Below are positions 56,377-64,000 of a stretch of DNA of 64,000 bases, piece by piece (position 1 is the stretch's first letter; the number at the start of each line of letters is the position of its first letter). Under the pieces are notes generated by a model. It worked only from the letters and a program-made list of their open reading frames with translations. It searched no databases and had not been told where the DNA came from. The DNA comes from Pristionchus mayeri. Lineage: Eukaryota > Nematoda > Chromadorea > Rhabditida > Neodiplogasteridae. The stretch covers positions 1,240,001 through 1,304,000 of the forward strand of contig BTRK01000001.1 of the NCBI GenBank assembly GCA_036245805.1, written 5' to 3'. The position numbers and the translations under genes were made by a program.

Positions 56377-58195
56377 CTGAAGTAGCACAGCAATTATATA
56401 TAATTGTGGTGATAAGCTTCTGCAGGTAGATTTATAAGATGCGCTTTTTGTAATGCTCAAAATATACGATAGCAAATTAATCGAAAGAAAAAGCTTGCCA
56501 GGCATCTACTGTGCGGGCGCCGCGCCACTCCGTTCGCAGTTCGCGCCTCCGTCGTGTCCTGCATAAAAATGCCTACAATCAATTTGGAATTTTAGGTCTT
56601 TAAATTAAAATTTGAACAGACATTACGCACCTATGGATGCGACGGAGGACTGTGACCTGAGGGGGTAGGAGAGGGGCAAGGAGAGCAGGTATCGAGAAGT
56701 GGGACTGTATCCGCTTCGACCTAGAGGCTTCTAAAATTGTATTTTTAAATAATGTTAACACTTATGAGAGAGAGTGATTATTTGGTCATATTCACTGTGA
56801 ATACTTATATCGGCTTTTTATTTCATCAGTTGTAACGTTTTCGATTAACCATGTGTCATATCGCTAGAAAAATGAGCGATATTTTCCAAACGAAGAAGAA
56901 TGAATCCTTCTAGGCATCTCAGAATGCCAAAATTTGTTACATCTGTATCACGGAACTCTTACTAGGACAAAAGATATGGCAAAAAATGTGTTTATGCTAT
57001 TTTCTCATTCTATCTCTTGCTCTGAAAATGCAGAGACGCTGAGTTGGAGGAAGACAACATTGATATTTGAGAATACAAAGAGAAGTAGTTGCGGTAATTC
57101 AATGAACAACGAAACTAGTGAGACCACAAGAGAAGAAGGGAAAAGTACACTCGCACCTTCACCTCTGTGGTCAACAGCCAGGCCAGGTATTTCTATTTTG
57201 CATGAGAAAACTTCAGATCGCTAAGGTTAGAGTCGATTATGAATAATTTCAATGAATCGGCATACAGATCGAGCTAGTGTGTGAAATGTAGAGAACCGAA
57301 ACATTCTCTCTCGTAATCAAAGGCCAGCAAAATTCAAAGATAAATTTGTTTCGCCTCGCCACTCTCCTATTTTGATCAAATTCACTCTGGACAAAAATAG
57401 CCTAATAATCTGGCGTTCTGATGACGAGTCATCGAACAAGAAGCAGAAAACAACAGAAACACGAGACGGAGAAGAGAATGGAGGCCTCTCTCCGCTCTTT
57501 CCTACTCCCTCTCTCGATCTCTCACTCTCGCATATGAAAGATGTGGAATTGAGACATTGACTCTGCCTTCTAGGGGACGTTAGGGGAGGAGGAAGGAAGG
57601 AAAGGAGGACGACGAGAAGAGAGAGAGAGAGGGGGGATAGGCCCCGCCCCACAAAGCATAGATGGGAGAAATACAGAGAAGGATAGAGAGATAAATGACC
57701 TCGGAGAGAATGTGTGCCCTGAGGGCAGTGAAACGCGCCAGCCGTAATTAGGCAACGGACAATGAAGTGCAACAATTTTCTTTAGTCGGATAGCTTATAC
57801 TGTTCAGCAATATCGATGCTGCCACTAGAGAGAGGGCATACATTTCTTATCGTTGTTTAATATCACAAGATATCTCACAAAGTCGAAGAAGTCGAAAAAC
57901 AATACTAAAAAAGCGGTGGAAAAGTCATTATGTGCGAAACCAAGGGAGTTCGATGGTGTCAGGTTCTCTCCTCATTTATCTTAAAAAATCAAACAGCGAT
58001 TATGTTTAGAAAGTGTAAAATATCTAGGAGAATTATGTGAGCAAACAGATCGAAACACATATTATGTGTAAAAATTCATTATAACAGATGCCAGGCAATA
58101 TTCTAAATGACAAAAAAATCAAATGTTTCCAATATGTCAAATTTGTTAACAATCAATACAATATTGTGAAGTGCAGAATTTTGATGAGTCGGCAA
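56377..58195. other. Intergenic region between receptor and COMMD genes
   Basis: Should include the receptor's first exon and promoter. GC-rich sequence at 56512-56560 on the receptor side could be promoter-proximal. Two plus-strand frames read plausibly: 57031-57184 (acceptor aaatgcag, donor ccag|gtattt, GNSMNNETSETTRE) and 57400-57560 (RSDDESSNKKQK, ends TGA). Their phases do not join, so no gene is called. 57590-57640 is GA-rich. Confidence 0.35.
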
Positions 58196-61100
58196 TTACT
58201 GCATGTTGCAGGTTCGGATCGTGTCTTCGAGTTGGCCAACCAATCGATCTAGCATGGGTCGTTCAAGACGTAGTCTGAAATTATTGAATCGAACCACATG
58301 CCATTAATAACTCACTTTTTTCACATTGTAGTTCATTCTCATTCAGTGCTCTCCTTTGGAAATAACTCATGCAATATGAATTATTATTTTATTGCTCACT
58401 TTTAATTGCATGGATCAAAATGGCGGGGCTTAAATAATTGCAAACTGAAATCATTAATCGTTCCTACAAAGTAGATCTATAATGCGCGTTCTCACCACGA
58501 AGAGACCATTGGCTCGAAAAAGAGGAGATCGCCAGACAACTAGAGAAATGCCGGGACAACTGTCTTTTGGTGTTGTTTTTGTAAAATCGCGTGAAGAATC
58601 TGCATGATATAATATCAGAAAATATCAGAATTTTTTTCGATCGGGGGGGGGGGTTGCTTCATCCAAATATGTGATAGAAATACCACCGAAGTTTAAATTC
58701 GTACAAATATCAGAAAAAAGGGAAAGTAATGAGGATCACCCCATCGGCTAGGGAAAGTAATGAGGATCACCCACTCACCTAACCGTCTCTTCATGTATCC
58801 CACCCAAGTGCAATTGCAGCAGAATGGACGGATTCGCCGGCACAGTCGCAATCGTTTTCTGAGTTACCTGCATCAGTACTTGTTTTCGTCATTTCTTTTT
58901 TATCGGTCGAACACCACATACACATTCAAAATCATACCTCTATGTCAAATCGTCCTTTGCATCTGAGTAATGCTCCTCGTACTTTGCTCCTGTCTTCCTT
59001 CAGCTCTACTATAACACCGCTGCCTCTCACCGCTTCACTCCATTCGATTATTGACTCGAATAAAGTAGAGGGGGGCAAAACTGTCGCTAGCGAGGGCTGA
59101 AAATAAAATATCATAAATAAAATGTTTATGAGGCCGTTCGTGTAAGAATCGAACAAATCGGAGCAGATCTGGCACAGCAAAAAAATGGTAAATTTCCTGA
59201 AACTTTGGTTGCATGTGTTTTCGAGGGTGCTGATCACGATGAGCACGTTCCTTTTTCACGAAGATTCTTCGTTGAAGCTATCGACGTTGCGTCGAAAACA
59301 GACTTTTGCTGATATCTTCATTACCACTATCGCTAAATTTAAGCGAATATGTTTTCTCGGGTAGAATTCGATTGCGATCACGACCATGCTCTAATTTTAT
59401 CATTATTTACTTTCATAATTTTTATAATTTTTGCAATTTCTGTGAAAATAAATTGTGTATCACGAAGACAACCGAGATCGGTCCATTATGATGCGATAAA
59501 TCCGAAACTATTTTTCTTTTTCCAAAATTGTGTGTACTTTGTAGTGAAAATGAATTAATTCTGAGAAAACAACGAGTAAGACGAGAAAGAGGCGATAGCG
59601 CAGACGGTCAGTGTACGTAGGGAGAGGGAATCGTTCAGAGAGATGGCGAGGGGTCTCGGGGTAGATCAAAGGGGAAGGTCAGCTGTTCTCTCGCATTTTT
59701 CGACACATTTAATTCATTTTCACTAGAAAGTACACAAAATCTTGGAAAAAAGAAAAATAGCTTTGGATTTCCCGCATCATATTGGACCGATTTAGGCTGT
59801 CTTGGTGATATACATTTTATTTTCACAGAAATTACAAAAATTATAAAAATAATGAAAATAAATAATGATAAAATTAGAGCATGGTCGTGATCGCAATCGA
59901 ATTCTACCCGGGAAAACATATTCGCTTAATTTTAGCGATACTGGTAATGAAGATATCAGCAAAAGTATGTTTTCGACGCGACGTCGTCTAGCTTCAAGAC
60001 TTTGCTCGATTCTTACAAAAAAAGACTGTTATAAATCTACAGAAAACGCAGCATAATTGTAGGCTTATGAATATGAGCAAGTGCTGCATGCGTAGCAAAA
60101 CAACTTTTCGAGGAAATACGAAATGTTTAAAAACCCGCTGTAAGATTCTCAATTCAAAACACATACTTTGTCAGGTACGGTATACACAGCGACGAGTATA
60201 CGTACCATGAGCTCTAAACAGGGTTTAGATAAATTTATAATTCTATAAAGTATGAATTTTGCTTCCACCTACACTAAATTCTTCCCTATCTTCGTACGCA
60301 TCACTTCTTCCTTCTCTCCTAATGAATCGTGTTGCGCATTGTAAATTTATACGAGTACACGGCCTCCGGAGCATCGACATAAGGAAAACGAACGCAGGCA
60401 TCAAGGAAAAGGCGCGCGTTTTCAAAAAAAAGTATAGTCAGAATGTTGCCTGAATCAGTGAAAGAGGGTCTGGTCTCATAACGATCACCCCTAATCTGCA
60501 CGAATTGAGCTGCAAACTCAGTTTGCAATCAACTAAAACCCTGAATTTCAGGCATTTTTTCTATGTTTAGCGGTAATTCTGCAGCATATTTTTATACAGC
60601 TCAAGCAATTTCATGGACAGCCCCTGGACGTTTTCCCTTTCCTTATGTCGATGCTCCGGGGGCCGTGCGAGTATCGTGCTCCTTCGGGTCATATCCGATG
60701 AGAAGAATAGAGAGAAGAAAAAAGTGGCATAGTGGCGTCACCACCTGCATCTAATTTTCTCTCTTCTCACACTATCATCGGGACCCTTCAGAGCTGGCGA
60801 ACGACGAGGTACCCCATTGTTACGAGCTATCATCCATCTCTCGCTTCCTTCTCTATTCTTCTATTTTGATCGATGAAAATTGTTCGTTCCAAGTGCGAAA
60901 AGGTAAACGGGAACTCTCCACTTCTATCAGCCTGACAAAGTCTGAGTATAATGAAGAAAAAGGAGGCGGCCGAAAGGCGTAATCTGTTAAACTTCTTTCT
61001 GTTTTTCTAATAACCAAAGCGACCTAAAAAATATCACATCTGTGACTTTACCTATCGTAAGGTGTTGTAAAATTTCCCTATCGTAAGGTACTCTTCTCTA

Positions 61101-63328
61101 GAAAGATAGTTAAGCAATAGAGTTGTGACCATCCACAACCCAGAAAATAAGACTTGCGCCACGGCCTATCGACATTCAGAAAATTGAACCGCCTAACTCC
61201 ACCATTTGACTCCACAGTAAAATTCTACGTTTAAATCTATTTGCTAAATTCAGTAACTTTTCAATTATGTATTTAAAAAACTGTGTTCTGACCTGTTTCC
61301 ACAATAGCCCTTGTAGCTTCAGCAAAAGCAGAACCGTGACCTTCATCTGCATTCTCGTCAGGCCGGCCGCACCTGATCAGTGGTGTTAAGATGATAGAAT
61401 TATTATGAGACAGGGAATCAAAATCAAATCAAATTTATTCAAACTTCAGGGCATCGCCTGGAGCTAATATTTTTGGGGGCGGACATTTCCGCAACCGAGT
61501 ACCATTCGCTTGACAGAAGGAGTAGCAATATGGGAGTTGTTGCATTGTTACCAGTATGTGCTCCCCCACTTTAGCATATATAAATTTTGTTACCAGGCGA
61601 CCATGAGTTTCAACGTATAGGGGTTCATGGAAATCCACAAACCATGAACCCCAGGTCGTTGATTTGGGGTAAAACTCAATATCGCCTGGTAACTAAATTT
61701 ATATATGCTAATGTGGGGGAGCACATAATGGTAACAATGCAACAACACCTATGTTGCTACTCCTTCTGTCAAGCGAATGGTACCCCGTTGCGGAAATGTC
61801 CGCCCCCCCTAATATTCGATTTTTCGTATTTTTGAATATTCTTTCGCAGCTTATTCGTAAATTAATGTTAGGTGAACGATTTCGTCCTCGGCTGGTAACT
61901 TTAAGGTTATATCCACGCATATATAAACGTAGTACACTTAACTGAAAATGAAAGCAACAATTACATCTTTGTCAGGTCAGCAAAGATTTTTGGCAAAATT
62001 CCAAAAATTGATTTCCCCTGAATTCGGTAATCGAAATAAGGAGTATATCTTTTAAAATTCGCAGTTACTCTGCGAGCCGGTTTATTCCTACATTTTCCGA
62101 CTGCCACTGAAGTTTCACCGTACACCAGGCACCTCGGTATGGAGGGGTGTGATTTGATATGGCACCGGTAGGGTATTTTTCTGAGCTGACCCCGCTCCCA
62201 CCACTCCAGTCCTTCGCGACAATTGTAGAATTCACAGGTACGATGTCGGTGGCCTATGAATTGGCACTTTCCTATAAACGTAACAAGCCCATGTTTAAAG
62301 TTTCCCAACACCCATGGAAATAATTTGAAAAACCAAAAAACACAACCACGCTTAACGTACGTTATTTACATTATTCTCGTTATGTACGTTATCAACTAAT
62401 TAGAGCCCATTCTATTACATTGTTAAATAATATAGAAATGCATTTTCAAGGGTATTGAGAAACATTAATGACTGCTTAATTTTTTTCAAATTTGAGGTAC
62501 TCAGTCGGGGGGGGGGCGGATCTTAGAAGGCTCCATGGGTGGTCAAAACGACCGTTTACCAACAACTAGTTTGTTCAGGAAGCGGCGGCCCCGTCCCTGC
62601 GCATTAGTGCGCGGTATTCCAACTACAAGCGCGCGACTCTACGAATGTGGGCGGAGTTATCGCGCGTTACTCCGTACGACAGCGCGCAACTCTCCCACTT
62701 GCTGGAAATCGTGGCTTGTTCATATTTTTAAAAAAATCAGCATTATCATGCCGATAAGGGACGACAGATAACAAAGAAAAAAGATTTTATCGCGGGATAT
62801 CGAGTGGTCAAGAGCAGGCTTTAGGACCGTTCAAAAAGTAATTTTTTCAATTCCACATTTTACAGCTTGTCTTTAACCGGTCTTCGACTATTTAGCTTCA
62901 CGTAATCATTGAGTAAAATAGCTTATGCCACCTGTAGTAGACATATTGCCAAGTATTGTGTGAGGAGAGTCCATCATCTTGTATCATAACACTTAAGTAA
63001 TTATTCGTTTTTCGTTGTGCCGCCGAGCGTAGATAAAATATATATTGAAGAGTCAATCAGGAAGGCATAGTCATCCATATCTATCTTTGCAAGCACTAGT
63101 TCCGTCAGGACCACGAAAAATGATCTCAATTACTCTACCTGCAGCCTTTAACACATTCACTTCATTCAGCTTGTCATCGGCGAACGCGGATGCGGCCTGC
63201 AGACAGATGTCGACATCTGCATTCACATAGCATTTGACATATACCCAACTGGCATACTCACTATTATCATTAATCACCGGCTGGAGACGGTCGAGATAGT
63301 CTTCTGCTATCCGCCTCGATTCAGACAT
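58196..63328 (-). CDS. COMM domain-containing (COMMD-family) protein, 5 exons
   Basis: Minus-strand exons: 63328-63139, 61372-61293, 59096-58938, 58867-58779, 58274-58196. All phases agree: 597 nt, 198 aa plus TAA, the usual COMMD length (about 160-220). ATG follows attgcag|T, a likely trans-splice acceptor. Residues 1-90 look helical (MSESRRIAEDYLDRL, then TVLLLLKLQGLL), as in the COMMD N-terminal domain. Residues about 120-198 fit the COMM domain: LLRCKGRFDIEV, then PANPSILLQLHLGG, then an amphipathic closing helix LDRLVGQLEDTIR. COMMD proteins assemble with CCDC22/CCDC93 (CCC complex, Commander) in endosomal recycling and affect NF-kB turnover (family knowledge). Which of the ten COMMD types it is cannot be decided. 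Exon 2 is also open in another frame, but only this one keeps phase. Confidence 0.8.
58643..58653. repeat. G11 tract
   Basis: Eleven G in the last intron of the COMMD gene. Confidence 0.85.
59135..60030. repeat. Foldback repeat, family A, copy 3
   Basis: The left arm (tgtaagaatcgaac, tctggcacagcaaaaaa, then 59330-59560) pairs with 59680-60025. The centre 59560-59680 is GA-rich. Lies in intron 2 of the COMMD gene; the start codons inside its frames come from the repeat. Confidence 0.75.
60340..60690. repeat. Foldback around a cctccggagcatcgacataa arm
   Basis: cctccggagcatcgacataa at 60362 recurs inverted near 60640-60660. The arms extend about 40 bases with imperfections. Confidence 0.6.
61480..61810. 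repeat. Foldback MITE, family F, copy
   Basis: Arms begin ggacatttccgcaac and meet around 61640 (aggggttcatgg / ccatgaacccc). Same family as 20720-21115. Confidence 0.75.
61811..61935. repeat. Module shared with 48140-48290 and 46180-46290
   Basis: Shared blocks: gatttttcgtatttttg, cagcttattc, cgtcctcggctggtaacttt. The 46180 copy is inverted. Confidence 0.55.
61961..62271 (-). CDS. Cys-rich exon-like frame nested in a COMMD intron
   Basis: After an acceptor-like cgtttatag at 62272, the minus frame is open for 102 codons to TAA. It reads GKCQFIGHRHRTCEFYNC, then EWWERGQLRKIPYRC, then CLVYGETSVAVGKC: seven Cys in 50 residues with paired spacing, recalling secreted nematode FN1/MIG-18-like modules (resemblance only). 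It could join COMMD exon 1 in phase, but that would bypass the COMM domain. The ATG at 62311 lies inside the adjacent piggyBac-like MITE and is unlikely to be the start. It may be an exon of a separate secreted gene, or a relic. Confidence 0.35.
62299..62464. mobile_element. piggyBac-like MITE, second copy
   Basis: 166 bp between TTAA sites (62295-62298, 62465-62468). Left end agtttcccaacacccatgg; right end diverged (inverted tgtttctcaataccc). Same family as 27684-27932. Confidence 0.7.
62465..63138. other. COMMD intron 1, distal part
   Basis: G10 at 62507-62516; a CG-rich gcgcgcgactctacg-type patch at 62580-62700 resembles dispersed nematode sequence; the rest is AT-rich with no gene. Confidence 0.3.
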
Positions 63329-64000
63329 ACTGCAATTTACGAAACGATTGCAAAAACAATTTGCTCAGTGTAGGTAGGGACCGCAGAGCATGGTCATTTC
63401 AGACTTCAAGAGTATAGTATCTAGACACTGATTTCAGTTTGCGATCCGTAACGACGTTCAAAATTGTTTTTGTTGTTTTCAACACTTTTACTTTTAATAA
63501 AATTATGTTTTGTTTGATGTATGAGTTCACACGATCTCAGTTAACCCCTTGTACTATTTTGACCTCTTGTGACACTCATATATTGCATTCCATAACCATT
63601 TAGCAAAAGTCGTTTAAATTTTGCCCTACTTCGATCGATATCTCGTTTCCGTCCATTGTCTCATGCTAAAACCATATGACATTACATTCTTTACTTTCGT
63701 GTTACTCGTCCATGAGACAATGTACGGAAAGAAGTTGTATCGACTTTTAGACCTGAAACCTGCGATGTTTTGTGAAGTTGATATTTATTGATCGATATCT
63801 CTTTTCCGTCGCTTGGCCGGTGCTATTTTCCCAACTAATGTGATTCTATGGATTCTACGGCGCATAATGGTGTATTGTTATTCCACCGGAAACGCGACGG
63901 AACAGCGTTATATCTATTTTAAGCCTTGAAACTCGTAGTTTCCAGATTTTCATTAAACCTCAGTGATAAACTATTTTCCGGGATCGATTTCCCAGAATGG
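63329..64000. other. Upstream flank of the COMMD gene
   Basis: Presumed promoter side. Contains a direct repeat gatcgatatct (63634 and 63791) and an inverted pair attgtctcatg / catgagacaat (63655, 63711). No gene seen. Confidence 0.35.

Noticed and set aside
57317..57775. 152-codon minus frame upstream of the receptor
   Set aside because: CT-rich low-complexity translation (Leu/Ser/Pro) with no splice link; the opposite strand looks equally coding.
61293..61372. COMMD exon 2 read in another frame (CGRPDENADEGHGSAF...)
   Set aside because: It looks natural, but its start and end phases match neither neighbour. The alternative frame joins exons 1 and 3 exactly and gives 198 aa.

Overview
The window is eukaryotic and looks like nematode nuclear DNA. 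Genes are split into short exons (33-284 bp, mostly 53-134 bp) joined by GT-AG introns of 0.1 to 9.4 kb. Acceptors are of the nematode ttttcag/ttgcag type, and two predicted start codons sit one base after such an acceptor, as expected for spliced-leader trans-splicing. Many tiny exons in a repeat-filled genome recall diplogastrids (Pristionchus-type); that placement is inference. I found no rRNA, no convincing functional tRNA and no CRISPR array. Most of the longer open frames come from the repeats.

Four genes can be assembled exon by exon with matching splice phases. All lie on the minus strand and nearly tile the window. From right to left: (1) a COMM-domain (COMMD-family) protein, 63328-58196, 5 exons, 198 aa, complete. 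(2) A rhodopsin-class G-protein-coupled receptor, 56376-38439, 12 exons recognised. The N-terminal exon and the second intracellular loop were not found, and the exon for the seventh transmembrane segment has no visible splice acceptor. (3) A Headcase (HECA)-family protein, 36262-19619, 7 exons, 199 aa, complete but only the N-terminal part of the family. (4) A nuclear-type protein with an N-terminal C-x2-C zinc-binding-like segment, 19102-3045, 8 exons, about 324 aa, family uncertain. An additional terminal exon (13718-13560) lies inside its first intron.

The introns and intergenic gaps are packed with non-autonomous transposons and foldback elements. These include Tc1/mariner-type elements with TA duplications, two hAT-like MITEs with 8-bp duplications, two piggyBac-like MITEs flanked by TTAA, two short Helitron ends, tRNA-derived SINEs, several families of large hairpins (0.4-3.7 kb) and many runs of 10-24 G or C. 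Nested insertions are clear. A 1.9-kb TA element sits at the exact centre of a larger palindrome, a hAT-like element splits a SINE, and a SINE sits inside another repeat with its target duplication intact.

The four genes do not form an obvious pathway. COMMD proteins act in endosomal recycling (Commander/CCC complex) and NF-kB control; the receptor acts at the plasma membrane; Headcase proteins regulate growth and differentiation. The shared strand probably reflects neighbourhood rather than an operon, since the intergenic gaps (0.5-2.2 kb) exceed typical nematode operon spacing.
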